Source: Macrothele yani (lineage: Eukaryota; Arthropoda; Arachnida; Araneae; Macrothelidae). Taken from it: a DNA stretch of 64,000 nucleotides. This document shows positions 20,509 through 30,929 of this stretch, in pieces. The notes under the pieces are model-generated. The model was given only the letters and a program-made list of their open reading frames with translations, searched no databases and was not told where the DNA came from. The translations under genes were made by a program, and so were the position numbers. Every line of letters starts with the position of its first letter. Positions within the stretch are counted from its first letter, which is position 1. The stretch covers positions 196,731,232 to 196,795,231 of the forward strand of contig CM076990.1 of NCBI GenBank assembly GCA_039090855.1, written 5' to 3'.

Positions 20509-21261
20509 CGTAACCGGGGCTTCCATAGTTATCAGAAGTGAAGTTCAGTAGCCATTTTTAGCGATAGAGAATTGTTATCATTTTCCTCCATTTCCCGCCA
20601 TTTTGATGAGCTGGGAAGCAAACGTCAATGTACTTCTTTTCCCAAGCGTCGCAGCAGAGGGAGTGTTAGAGTTATAGTTTCGTCGATGTGAGAAGAATGA
20701 AGCTGGACATTATTGCTTTTCAGCTGTCCCAAGCAAAGCGAGAAGAGGGGGAAGCGAGCCAAGTAAAGAATCTTGCGTTTTCAGAGAGAATGTATTTCTA
20801 AGGTGTGGCCAGGTTTTCTAGGAATTCGTCGGACTTCTTCGGCAGAGGAGGTTATCAGGGGAAGAGAGAGCGGAAGGGACTCGGTAGCAGAAAGTGAAGG
20901 AAGAAGGAGGTTTTTGGGGAAGGTAAAAATATCTCGCATGAGGGCGTGAGGAGGGTGACGGGTAAGAAAGCGGGCTGATGATATGGGAGAGAGAAGGAAA
21001 TTGCTAGGTGTTAATATATAGAAAGAACGGAGATCGGAAAAAGGCTTAAAGACATTCCCCGTAACACCTGAATAAAAGGCTCCCTCACTGTAAAATTTAG
21101 CTTAAGTCGATTCACTTTTATGTACTTTGGATTGTATTTATCCGCTCTAATCGGGAGAATTATGGGTTAAACCCCGGATACAGAATTTACTGCAAAGGAA
21201 GCATCAAACGAACCCTCCACACAGCACGCTGCAATATAAGTCAGCACCAAGCCCTGTAACA
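20509..21261 (+). mobile_element. Solo LTR, 753 bp, with 4-bp target-site duplication
   Basis: The segment begins cgtaaccggggcttcc and ends ccctgtaaca. It is flanked by gttc at 20505-20508 and 21262-21265, and joining the flanks restores the Tc1 sequence seen in the sister copies (aggttcactcattcat). The TGTAAC...GTAACA ends (first base changed to C), the 4-bp duplication and a polyadenylation signal aataaa at 21071 fit the solo LTR of a Gypsy-type retrotransposon. The orientation is set by that signal. It has no coding sequence. It post-dates the Tc1 copy around it. Confidence 0.75.
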
Positions 21262-21654
21262 GTTCACATATTCATGACAACTGTGTTTCCTGCTGGTGAT
21301 GGCCATTGCCAACAGGATAATACGCCATGCCACAGCGCCAGAATCGTCAAGGACCAGATCGCGGAACATGCTGGTAACTTTTTGTTAATTCCCTGGTGTC
21401 CAAATTCACCTGACATGAACTCCAATCGAACATTTGTGGTTCGACTTGGAAAAGCGGGTTCGCGCTAAATCACCACCACCACAAAATGTATGGGAACTGG
21501 AGGACCTGCTGTTGATATTATGGTACCAGATACACCAGAGATATCTATCGCCACTTCATCGAATCGATACCTTGCCCAGTGGCCGCTGTTTTGGGGCCTA
21601 AAAGGGGTCCTACAGCTTATTAAGTAGGTGGTCATAATTTAATGGCTCATCAGT

Positions 21655-21976
21655 GTACAATTTATATAATAAAACTAATGTTAAATGGAATTAGCATTCC
21701 TGAATTAAAAGCAAAAGTTACGCCCAACTGAAATTTTTAACTGACATCACAAAGCAGTCTGGCTACGGCGGTTTACTGTTAAGGGGAACTAATCCTGATA
21801 GTATACCGCAGTAGCCTATATCTGGTTAGTGACGTGAGAATCATCGGATGCAATCGCTTTCGTGCAGGGCCTGACTAAGACACCTTGGTGCCCAGGTCAG
21901 CAAAACGGTGAGGCCCATATCAAAACAAAATCTTTAACTAATGTATAGCGCTGGAGATATGTGATATAAAAGACAC
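21655..21976. other. Spacer between two Tc1 elements
   Basis: Nothing is recognised. Confidence 0.5.
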
Positions 21977-22117
21977 TAACACTGAGTAGCCAAAGAACTA
22001 CGACTACCAGACAATTTTATGAAAAGTAGCTATCCCGCAGATCCTGCTGACACAAGATGGCTGAAAAGGTATAAAAAAAGGAACGCTGAAGGCATGCAGA
22101 TACTGAAGAAGTGCATT

Positions 22118-23702
22118 GTGCAAGAAATAATTGGTAAAAAACGCGATCTGACGGATTTTGAACGTGGAACAATCGTGGGTGCTCGACGTATTGGTGCCAG
22201 CATTAGGAAAACGGCTGCACTTCCGATGCTCGACAGCAGCAGTTGTTAAAGTTTACAGAGAGTGAACCACAATAAAAAAATCGGGTCTGAGCGCAAAACG
22301 TGTGACGTTAACGGCTACTGGACGCTCGAGCTGAGTGTAGACTAGACAGACTTGTTGAGTCCAATGGACGGTCAACAGTTCGTCAGGTTAATCTGAGTCA
22401 GGGACCAGGCCCATTGGCCTATCAACGTACAATTAGCCACACATTACATCATATGAGCTATAGAAACAGACGGCCCGTCCGTAAGCCATTGTATTCTGTA
22501 GCGAAGAAGAAAAAACACTTCTAGTTCACACAGGAACACAATAATTGGGCAGTAAATGAGTCGAAATGGATAATGTGGTCCGACGTATCGCGTCTTCAAC
22601 AACACTAAGCAGATGGAAAGGCGAGGATCTGGAGAGAGCAGCACGAGAGCATAGACCCATTTTGCATCGCCACTAGTCTTCAAGCTGGGGAAAGCAACGT
22701 TATTGTTGGATGTTAGCGTCCTTTGCTCATTTCTTTTATTTTCATCGAACACCTGCTGCAAGTTTGTTTACGTAAGCGAGTTTCAGTTGCGAGTATGCAG
22801 AACAGAACAGCAAGAGGTGCGTTGCAAAAGAATTATGGGATTACGACCCTGGAAAATTGTTGAGAAGGAGAGAGGAGTTGACAGCGTCCCTTCGCTGTGT
22901 GTGTGTGAACACGCTGTGTTGTTGTTCCTACAAAACCTGCTCTAAAAGAGTACATGTTTTATCATTACCTAAAAGGATTCCTGCTGGAATAAGCTGTGTT
23001 GTATGAACTCCTAAAGGAATATTAATCAGACCAAATAGAAAGCAAAGTTCGTTGTTAACAATAACTCATTCGTTCTATGTTTATTATATATCCGTCAACT
23101 TTCGATAGCGTTTTAGTTGTGTGTTTAGTCAAAAATAAATAATGAAAAACTTAAACCAGGAGTCTGTTTATTATGAACATAGTTACCGCTGCAAATCTTT
23201 CCTTAGTTTTTAACTTACACCATCAGTTATGATCTGTGCATGTGCTCGTGAGAGTGGGCTCTTTGATTCATGTGGAGTAACGTCTGACCGCCCAAAGGTA
23301 TTTAAATATCGTTGCCGACCAAGTCCACCCAGTTATGTTGATGGAGATGGATACTTCCAGATGGATATAGAGATGGATACTTCCAGCAGGACAATGCTCA
23401 TTGTCATAGTGCTCGCATTGTACAAGAATGGTCTGAGGAGCATCACGGATGCTTTTCCCTACTACATTGCATTGACCTCCTTAATCACCGGATCCCAATC
23501 CAATGACGCATTTGTGGGATAAAGTCAAAAGGGCATCAGACAGCTGAATCCGCTGTCATCAAATCTTTAAGAGCTAGAGAGTGCAATTCACCGCATTTTG
23601 GCTAATATACCCCAAGCCACTTACTGACGTTGAATAGAGTCCATACGAAGACGAATTCAAGCAGTATTAAGAGCAAAAGGTGGCCCAAATACACCGGAGT
23701 AA
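22118..23702 (+). pseudogene. Tc1-like transposase, split by a solo LTR
   Basis: The first open part holds KKRDLTDFERGTIVGARRIG, the start of the helix-turn-helix domain. Frame changes follow, with later pieces resembling TISHTLHHMSYRNRRPVRKP and the first Asp region (WSDVSRLQ). The LTR then interrupts at 22704-23225. The frame resumes with NVMICACARESG and the second Asp block in DNAHCHSARIVQEWSEEH. The end reads RAKGGPNTPE, a normal Tc1 C-terminus. A short in-place duplication of gatggatacttccag occurs at 23341-23392. It is non-functional. Confidence 0.8.
22704..23225 (+). mobile_element. Solo LTR, 522 bp, with 5-bp target-site duplication
   Basis: It begins tgttggatgttagcg and ends cttacaccatca, with canonical TG...CA ends. 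The 5-bp duplication gttat occurs at 22699-22703 and 23226-23230. Joining the flanks restores a continuous Tc1 reading (SNVMICACARESG). There is an AATAAA-type signal in aaataaataatg near 23133. The 5-bp duplication and TGTTGG start suggest a BEL/Pao-type element, but no internal region remains to prove it. Confidence 0.8.
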
Positions 23703-25094
23703 AAAAACTGGTACAGACGAGTTTATGCAAAATACATAGCAACGTCACCTATGCGCGTACTCGGTTGCGTTCGCAAGTACGCATATAAAGCGATAGATAT
23801 CCTTGCCAGCTGTTAGAGCTGTTTTCGGCATGAGAATGACAAGTAATAACGATTTAAGCGATTTTCAACGCGGTGTCATAGTTGGCGCTCGTGAGATGGG
23901 CCATAGTATTTCGGAGGTAGAAACGAAGTTCGAATTTTTACGGACGACCATTGCAAGGGTGTACCGTGACTACAAGAATTCCGGCAAAACCTCCAACCTA
24001 CGATACCAGTGTGACCGTAAGGACTAGCTGATGACCATTAATCGGTACCGTCCAATTGCGTACTCCACAGGGTTAAACGAACTCTCTCGAAATTAAAAGC
24101 GACGGCGTTGCGAGTAATCCTACCAGGATCCAACAGTCCTCCACCCGGACAGGATCGGTCCGTAGACCCGCAGGTTGCTGCTGCCCATGTGGGTCGGCGC
24201 AAAAAGACATTCGGTGAACGTGACCATCGTCAGCTGTCAGGAATCGTTTCACACGACAGGCGTGCAACACTCTCGCAGGTATCATCGGAATTCAATGCTA
24301 CAGCTTCAACAAGCATCAGCGTCCGGACTGTACAACGTACCCTGCACGACATGGGCTTTGGGAGCCGACGCCCTACTCGAGTGTCCTTGATGGGTGCACG
24401 ACACAGAGCTATGCGCCTCGCTTGGGCACGGCAACACCACCACTGGGCACTTGATGACTGGAAACAAGTAGCCTGGTCTGACGAGTCGCGTTTCCAACTG
24501 TGTCGGGCAGATGGAAGGATTCGGGTGTGGCGCAAACTCCATGAAGCCGTGTGGATCCCGCCTGTCAACAGGGAACTGTACTGGCTGGTGGGGGTTCCGT
24601 AATGGTATGGGGTGTGTTTATCTGGACTTCACTGGTATCCATGGTACATCTACAAACGTCTGTGACCGGCCGACGCTATGTGCGCATCCTTTCTGACGAG
24701 GTAAACCCGTTCATGTCCTGCATTCATGCTGATGGGTCGGGTCCGTTCCCAAAGGACAATGCACCTCCACACAAGTGTGGGGACGCCACATTATGGTTAG
24801 ACGAGCATTCATCTGAGTTTGGGGTGTTGCCATTCCCACCCAAGTCTTTAGATCTGAACGTGATAGAACACATTTGGGGTGCCATGCAACGCAGTATCGA
24901 ACACAGGAATCCGAGACCTCGGAATACACCCGAATTGTGGAACGCTCTGCAGGAAGTATGGTGTGCATTGCCAACAGTATATTTCCAGAAGCTAGTGGAG
25001 TCCATGCCCCGTCGTATTTCTGCAGTCCTGCGCTCCCATGGTGGACCTACCAAGTATTAGACTGGTGTACCAGTTTTTCTGGCATTTCAGTGTA
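23690..25094 (+). mobile_element. Tc1-like transposon (DD36E type) nested in the previous Tc1
   Basis: The right end reads gtaccagtttttctggcatt followed by tcagtgta at 25087-25094. The left end is less exact (tacaccggagtaaaaaaact, then ggtac) and overlaps the C-terminal codons of the host Tc1, so the left limit is uncertain by about 12 bp. It is about 1.4 kb long. It contains most of a transposase gene in two frames. Confidence 0.75.
23830..25060 (+). pseudogene. Tc1-like transposase, DD36E, few lesions
   Basis: The ATG at 23830 opens MRMTSNNDLSDFQRGVIVGA and REMGHSISEV, the first helix-turn-helix. After a stop near 24026 the next frame (to 24602) carries the second DNA-binding part (VRTVQRTLHDMGFGSRRPTR) and the first Asp in AWSDESRFQLCRADGRIRVW. 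A frameshift near 24550 leads into the final frame with GGGSVMVWGVFIWTS, the second Asp in PKDNAPPHKCGDATLWL, and Glu in LDLNVIEHIWG. There are 36 residues between them. The end is HGGPTKY. All three catalytic residues survive, so this copy died recently. Counting it as a gene would need at least two frame corrections. Confidence 0.87.
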
Positions 25095-25199
25095 CGTACT
25101 AACCATGTGGTTATAATAATATGGCCACTCAGTGTATATTTTATTCTACTAAATTCAACCTTTGCATCATATAAGAAAGCTGTTTCATATTTCATTCTA

Positions 25200-25938
25200 C
25201 ATAGCAAAATTGTTTGCGTAATTCATGAGCACTTGGATACGCAGAAGATAGCAGAGAAGTGGTTGCCCAAGTGTTTGAACGCCGATGAGAAACGAAAACG
25301 AGTGGACACTTCCAAATCGGTTTTGCAGCATTTTGAGCGATCTGGTGATAATTTTTTGCAGCGCTTTGTCACTGTTGATGAAACGTGGTTACATCACCAC
25401 GAACCAGAGACGAAACAACAGTCCATGCAGTGGCGGTACTCGGGTTCTCCACGGCCAAAGAAATTCAAGACTCAAAGGTTTGCAGGAAAGGTCATGGCAA
25501 AGGTGTTTTGGGATTCGGAAGACATTTTACTGACTGACTATCTCCCGAAGGGCCACACAGTAAATGCTGAATTCTATTCCATCTTGCTGTGCCGATTAAA
25601 GGAGGCGTTGAACGAAAAAGGCGAGGAAAACTGCGGAAAGGTGTTTTCTTTTTGCAGGACAATTCATCGGCTCACAAGGCTGGCAAGACAATGGATGTTT
25701 TGTGGGATCTGGGGTTTAAGTGCATAGACCTACTCACCAAACCTTGATCCATCGGACTATTTCCTGTTCCCAAACCTTAAAAAAGTTTGAAAGGGAAGCA
25801 TTTTTTGAATGATTCAGCGGTGATATCAGCAGCAGAGTAGTATTTGAGTGATCAGACTTCAGAATGTTTTTGGAAGGGTTAAAGAAACTCCAGAAACGCT
25901 GTGCAAAGTGTGTGGAACTTCGGGACGAATATGTAGAA
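25200..25938 (+). pseudogene. mariner transposase, 5'-truncated
   Basis: The readable part starts at HEHLDTQKIAEKWLPKCLNA, the end of the DNA-binding half. It continues with the first catalytic Asp in VTVDETWLHHHEPETKQQS, then SPRPKKFKTQRFAGKVMAKV, DYLPKGHTVNAEFYSILL, and after a frameshift a QDNSSAHKAGKT second Asp block. PPYSPNLDPSDYFLFPNLK follows, with the third Asp (mariner DD34D type). It ends RCAKCVELRDEYVE and stop. The N-terminal helix-turn-helix and both element ends are missing. The family resembles the mariners of insects and other arthropods. Confidence 0.88.
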
Positions 25939-25944
25939 TAGTCG

Positions 25945-26567
25945 GTAAGTTTCATGACCCTAGCCCATTTCCTTCTTGGTGAGGCCGAGAACTTATTAGC
26001 ATCCTTTCGTACTTGTGCATAACCCGTTCTTTAGCTTTATTGCACACTGAGATTCAACTCGAGGTTAATTCACTTTTAGAGTCGCTAATTGGGCTAATTG
26101 GACTTGCTTGCCGTCTCCATCTAAATCCTGGCTTGATGACTAACTAACGCTGATCCATCCTTTGTTACCTGCCTGCCTCATCTGGTGAAATTGCACTGAC
26201 TGAATTTATACTTCTAGAAATGGTGCCTAAGGTTTTGTACGCCAGAATTTATGTATGTTGAATATTTTCTGTAAGAAATGAAAACGGTGATCTTTCCCCC
26301 GTGATGTAATAACAAACAGGGAATTCTGTTAAAACACAGGACAGGCAAATGTTGATTTTTGTATTATTTGACGAGTAAAGAGTTACAAAGCTGTAGCTGA
26401 AAAGTCGTAGAATTTGATTAATAACTACGAATCTCTAATAAATGTTTAGTAATTTTAAAATTTATAATAAATTCTAAAACAAATTTGATTGTGTGATCTT
26501 GAAGTGAGGCAGCAATTTCAGAGAAGTGTAGTAAAGGGTTTTATGAAAATTGAGGGGGACATACATG
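25945..26567. other. Unassigned spacer
   Basis: No coding or RNA feature is seen. Confidence 0.45.
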
Positions 26568-26941
26568 TATACCTTACACCTACAATGTTAATTAATTCTA
26601 CACACATTTTCTCAAAGACTATTGCGTACTGGTGTTCAACATTTTGAGCTGAAATTAATAAGGTCCTTAGCTATTATATAACCCCCAGCAATGATTTCGA
26701 AAAAATTGTCAGTATTTTTTCTAATTCACTTTATCACAATCGCTGCCAAATCCGAAAACTTTCCGATTGAGATAAATTAAACAAACAAAAAAATCTGACA
26801 AATTTTTCGAAATCATTCCTGGGGCATATATAATAGCTAAGGACCTTATTAATTTCAGCTCAAAATTTTGAAAACCAATACGCAATAGGCTTTGAGAAAA
26901 ACGTACATAGAACGAATTAACATTGCAGGTATAGGATAGGT
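26568..26941. mobile_element. Fold-back MITE, about 374 bp
   Basis: The two arms of about 160 bp pair with each other. For example, gagctgaaattaataaggtc at 26645 recurs inverted at 26850-26870, and tacaatgttaatt near 26582 pairs with aattaacattgca near 26915. The loop is about 60 bp. There is no coding capacity. Arms differ at roughly one position in ten, so it is older than the 7806-8214 element. Confidence 0.82.
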
Positions 26942-27028
26942 TTCCCCTTCAACTCAACTTAATGAAAGCATTTGAGTTTAATCGACAAGACGGTGCAATT
27001 AAACCCCACACAAAATATTAATTTAATG

Positions 27029-28328
27029 TAACGGCCGTTCCATAAAACCTGAGAGTAAAATCACACAAAATGAAGAATATAGGTACAGCAAAATATACGT
27101 TATTCTTTCTCAAAGTATCTTCTTCCGGATGATATGCAACGGTCTCATCATTCAGTCCACTTTTCAAAGCATGTGGCGAAGGCATTGTGGGGAAGCTGCT
27201 TTAGCGACCCCTGTGCAGCACCTGTGTCGAATGTTGCACCACGGAACTTCTCCCTCTTTGTTGGAAACAACCAGAAATCGCATGGGTCGAGGTCAGAATG
27301 TAGAAAGGCTGTGGCATGATTTCAATACTGCATTCCGTAACAAACTGTTGAACACAAGCAACCACATGTGGGAGGTCGTTATGATGGCGTAGGGTTCACT
27401 TGCCCACCAGTTCCGGTCGCTTAATCGATATGTGTCATCGCAGACGCTTAAGACTGAAATGTTATACTCAGCATTGACAGTCATTTGTAGAGGAACGGCA
27501 TGCTGGTAGACTACACCTTTATGATCAAAGAAAATTATCATCATCACCGTCCCAGCTGATTTGGTTTGGTGGACTTTTTTTTCAGAGGAGGCGAACCTGT
27601 GTGACACTCGTTGCGTGCTTCGTGAGGAGGTTGAAATAGTGGACCCATGTTTCATCGGCAGTTATTTCTGTGTTTAGGAAGTCTGAATTCTTTGCAATAA
27701 TTTGTTTCCACCCATGACACACCTGGCTAATAATTGTTCTCTCGTCAGGTGATGAGGTATCCATCTGGAACACACAAGATGCAGCAGTAATTTGTCGCGT
27801 AGAATGCGGAATGCGAACGTTTTTTAAATATTAGTTGATGCCACAGTGTTTTCATACGTCATTCGTCTATCTTCTTGCAGGATTGCCCAAACAGTGTTAA
27901 CAATACGCTCCGTAACAACACTTTCAGGTCGACCAGGCCTAGGAGTAAATTCTGCCGATAAACGCCCTTTTATGAAATCATGGTGCTACCTAAAAATCAT
28001 TGACTCTCCCAAATATTTATCTTTGTAAGCTTTTTTCATTACATCAACTATTCCTGGAGCCGTTTTACCCAAACGATAGCAAAAGTTTATCGCAGAACGC
28101 ATTTCACTTCTTAACTTTGAATCATTCACCTCCATAGCTGTATGGCAAAGTGAAGACGTACCTTAAACTACTGCGCAATACCAAAACTAGAATAGTCTGC
28201 CACGGCTAATAACTGTTACCATAAAAACTTCCTTAATTCAGTTAGGTGTTGGCGTGGTTATGTTTCCTCTTCGCACTGTTGCCAACTCAAAAAAAATTAC
28301 TCTCTGTTTTTATGGAACGGTCTTTGTA
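27029..28328 (-). mobile_element. mariner element, family M copy 1
   Basis: The length is 1300 bp, the usual mariner size. Inverted ends are cgttccataaaacctgagag on the left and its inverse, ctctgtttttatggaacg, on the right, next to TA. The related copy at 29773-32152 has the same ends. The transposase runs on the minus strand. Confidence 0.88.
27100..28135 (-). pseudogene. mariner transposase, family M, frameshifted
   Basis: The ATG at 28135 opens MEVNDSKLRSEMRSAINFCY, followed by a helix-turn-helix region and GRLSAEFTPRPGRPESVV. Later frames give LTRERTIISQVCHGWKQIIA, the first Asp block (ITADETWVHYFN), and KSAGTVMMIIFFDHKGVVYQ with MTVNAEYNISVL. The C-terminal part near 27293-27400 (CVQQFVTECSIEIM-like, in another frame) and the last Asp region are decayed. 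It has several frameshifts and is inactive. Confidence 0.85.
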
Positions 28329-28329
28329 A

Positions 28330-29772
28330 TAATAATAACTTCAATTATGAATACGAGTAGATCATTTCTAGCAAACATTTTACAAAAAGGAGGCACTTGT
28401 TCAAGAGGAGGCCCCATGCTCGTGCTGTAATCAGAACCTGCTTTCATGATCGCAGTCGGCAAGTAATCAAAATGCAACAGGGTTTCACTAATCGGAAGTG
28501 GTGACCTATGACCTTTGGTGACACAGAGCAATATTTATAGTTCCCTTACAGTATTTGCGTTTTACCACTAAACACAGAACAGAGAGTGAACAGAATAAGT
28601 CAAGATTCTTTTTCTGTTCATACCCCAGTTTTCAATAACTTTATTTATGGTCTACATTTTGGCATGAGCCATGGAAACTAAAAATCCCAGTTTGAAATGC
28701 AAATGGAAAAAAAAGAGCATTTCCTCTTCGAAGCGCAACGTTGCACGCCCTTGAACATCCATTTATCGTGCTTGAGTGTCTATCAGGAATTGTGGCACGA
28801 GGAAACTTCGGGGGAAGAAGTGAAACCAATCACAACAGCATTTTCCAGTCGCAAGTTTACACATTTGTCACAGTTCACAAGAATGTCAAAGAGTCAAGAG
28901 CTCAGCTAGGAAGAGCGGATTGGAAATGAAAAGAAAAAAAAAAAAGAAGAGGCAGAAGAAATAAATGAACCCGGGGAGCGATGCACATTGGATATATTTG
29001 AGCCATTTTTCTTTCTCCGAAGTGCTAGGCAGAAAAAAGTTGCCTGGAATTGCTTCCTGCGAACGACACGAGTGTTGCCTGCCCTCCGTCGGGGTTCTCA
29101 ATTCGTCTCTGCGGCGGATAAGAATTAAAAAGGCTCTGGAAAATGGAACCTCCACTTGTATAAATCGAAGTCACTTTGGAATCGGAAAAGGGCAAGAGAC
29201 AGAAGGGGGAAATGTTGCGCGCGAGGAAGTAAGGGAGCAGCTCGATATCTAACTAAGTAAAAAATTCATATCTATCAAACTTGAGAGTAACGAAAGCAAG
29301 ATATATTGAAGCAGCCGACGAACTTATAAATATGTGCAGCGAACGTGTTGCAGAAATTTCTTTTCTTTTCTCCTTCGTTCTGAAACCAGCCATGACAAAT
29401 CAGTACGTCATGGAGTCATTTCCCAAATGACCAAAAAAAAGAGATTACTCCACGACCTTATTCATGTGGTGTTGCGTCAAAGTAGTATTTAATGACCTTC
29501 TCGCACGCATTACTCCACCCAGATCATATTTAATGAGAAGAAATACTTTTAAGCATTATGACTATTTTTCCCCAGATAAAAAATTGTTTCACATTAAGAA
29601 GAACATTTCATTTCATCACTTCTTTTTAACGAACGTGCACTTCTTTTTGTGTTTCGTCTGTCTATGGACAAGGTCCTTCGTTTTAGGTATCGCACTGAAA
29701 AAATCATTTTCGTGTTGTGTGGATGTAAATAAGCCTGAAATTTTGCGTAATATTGTAAATTTCACTTGGTTG
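28330..29772. other. Unassigned region
   Basis: About 1.4 kb lie between two mariners. Short open stretches (for example 28965-29252 plus, 29464-29829 plus) carry no known motif. I see no array or RNA gene. Confidence 0.45.
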
Positions 29773-29827
29773 TACTACTGCCATTCCATAAAAACTGAGA
29801 ATAAAATCACACAAAATGAAGAAATAT

Positions 29828-30883
29828 AGGTATAGCAAAATATATGTTATTCTTTCTCAAAGTATCTTCCCTCGGATGATATGCAACGGTCTCATCGTTC
29901 AGTCCACTTTTCAAAGCATGTGGCGAAGGCATTTTGCGGAAGCTGCTTTAGCGACAGTAAAGAGAAAGGAAGGGGACATTCTATTGCAGGGGCAGCCCTC
30001 CATAGACTTAACATTGGCTGCCCACGAGGCTGTCCGCGAGGCTGACCCTGCTGTCCCCTTGTCAGATTTTTTGTCACGTGATCGTCAACTCGATGCGCTG
30101 CCCCCTAGCGGTAACAGGATTTTGTTGAATTACTTTAAAAGGTACAGCAAAATACATGTTTTTCTTTCTCAAAGTATCTTCCCTCGGATGAAATGCAACG
30201 GTCCCATCGTTCAGTCCACTTTTCAAAGCATGAGGCGAAGGCATTTTGCGGAAGCTGCTTTAGCGACATTAGAGAGAAAGGGGGCATTCTATTGCAGGGG
30301 CAGCCCTCCATAGACTTAACATTGGCTGCCCACGAGGCTGTCCCCGAGGCTGCCCACGAGGCTGTCCCCGAGGCTGCCCCTGCTGTCCCCTTGTCAGATT
30401 TTTTGTCACGTGATCGTCAACTCGATGTGCTGCCCCCTAGCGGTAACAGGATTTTGTTGAATTACTTTAAAAGGTACAGAAAAATATATGTTTTTCTTTC
30501 TCAACGTATCTTCCCTTGGATGAAATGCAACGGTCCCATCGTTCAGTCCACTTTTCAAAGCAAGAGGCGAAGGCATTTTGCGGAAGCTGCTTTAGCGACA
30601 GTAGAGAGAAAGGGGGCATTCTATTGCAGGGCCAGCCCTCCATAGACTTAACATTGGCTGCCCACGGGGCTGCCCCCGGCTGCCCACGAGGCTGCCCCCG
30701 GCTGCCCACGAGGCTGTCCCCGAGGCTGCTCACGAGGCTGTCCCCGAGGCTGCCCACGAGGCTGTCCCCAAGGCTGCCCACGAGGCTGCCCCTGCTGTCC
30801 CCTTGTCAGATTTTTTGTCACGTGATCGTCAACTCGATGTGCTGCCCCCTAGCGGTAACAGGATTTTGTTGAATTACTTTAAA
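29828..30883. repeat. Three tandem units (312, 332, 412 bp) with nested 12-bp minisatellite
   Basis: Units start at aggtatag or aggtacag at 29828, 30140 and 30472, and the original mariner sequence resumes at 30884. Each unit has about 125 bp of mariner 3' sequence (ending aagctgctttagcgac), then gagagaaag and ggcagccctccatagactta, then a minisatellite of gaggctgtcccc and gaggctgcccac, then tgtcacgtgatcgtcaactc. The minisatellite grows from unit 1 to unit 3 and explains the length differences. Long open plus-strand frames through the units are by-products. Confidence 0.92.
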
Positions 30884-30929
30884 AGGTACAGAAAAATATA
30901 TGATTTTCTTTCTCAAAGTATCTTCCCTC

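Larger units (their letters stand above)
19840..21467 (+). pseudogene. Tc1-like transposase, family C, interrupted
   Basis: The ATG at 19840 opens MRKTAD followed at once by a stop, then FDKGQIVMPRRLGTTISETV (first helix-turn-helix). Later parts include LSLQSRRRSRDPMLTARH, the first Asp block near 20280 (WSDESW), a palindromic replacement at 20303-20350, MLFSLDTLGPIS-type sequence, and YLNIVADQV just before the LTR. After the LTR the frame resumes with the second Asp block QQDNTPCHSARIVKD and SPDMNSNRTF, where the catalytic Glu is lost. It carries many frameshifts, a solo LTR and an altered core, so it is dead. Confidence 0.85.
19693..21654 (+). mobile_element. Tc1-like transposon, family C copy 2, hosting a solo LTR
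   Basis: The left end is tacaccgatgagctatttta and the right end is its inverse, atggctcatcagtgta, each at TA. Total length is 1962 bp. Removing the LTR at 20509-21261 and its 4-bp duplication leaves about 1205 bp, close to copy 1 (1275 bp at 8357-9631). The transposase runs on the plus strand. Confidence 0.9.
21977..25136 (+). mobile_element. Tc1-like transposon hosting a solo LTR and another Tc1
   Basis: The left end cactgagtagccaaag (21980) pairs with the right end tggccactcagtgta (25122-25136), at TA. Between them are transposase pieces at 22118-22698 and 23231-23702. They are separated by a 522-bp LTR and followed by a second, complete Tc1-like element (23690-25094). Without the insertions the element would be about 1.2 kb. 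The left terminus has one extra base, so its limit is uncertain by a few bases. Confidence 0.7.

Noticed and set aside
22703..23522. Possible host coding exon
   Set aside because: The first 520 bp are a solo LTR with a clean 5-bp duplication and the rest is Tc1 transposase.
24073..25207. Several minus-strand open frames over the nested Tc1
   Set aside because: They are antisense shadows of the transposase, which reads on the plus strand with all its motifs in order.
29816..30872. Plus-strand open frames of 118-165 codons across the mariner duplications
   Set aside because: They run antisense to the mariner gene and through a minisatellite, and repeat because the DNA repeats.
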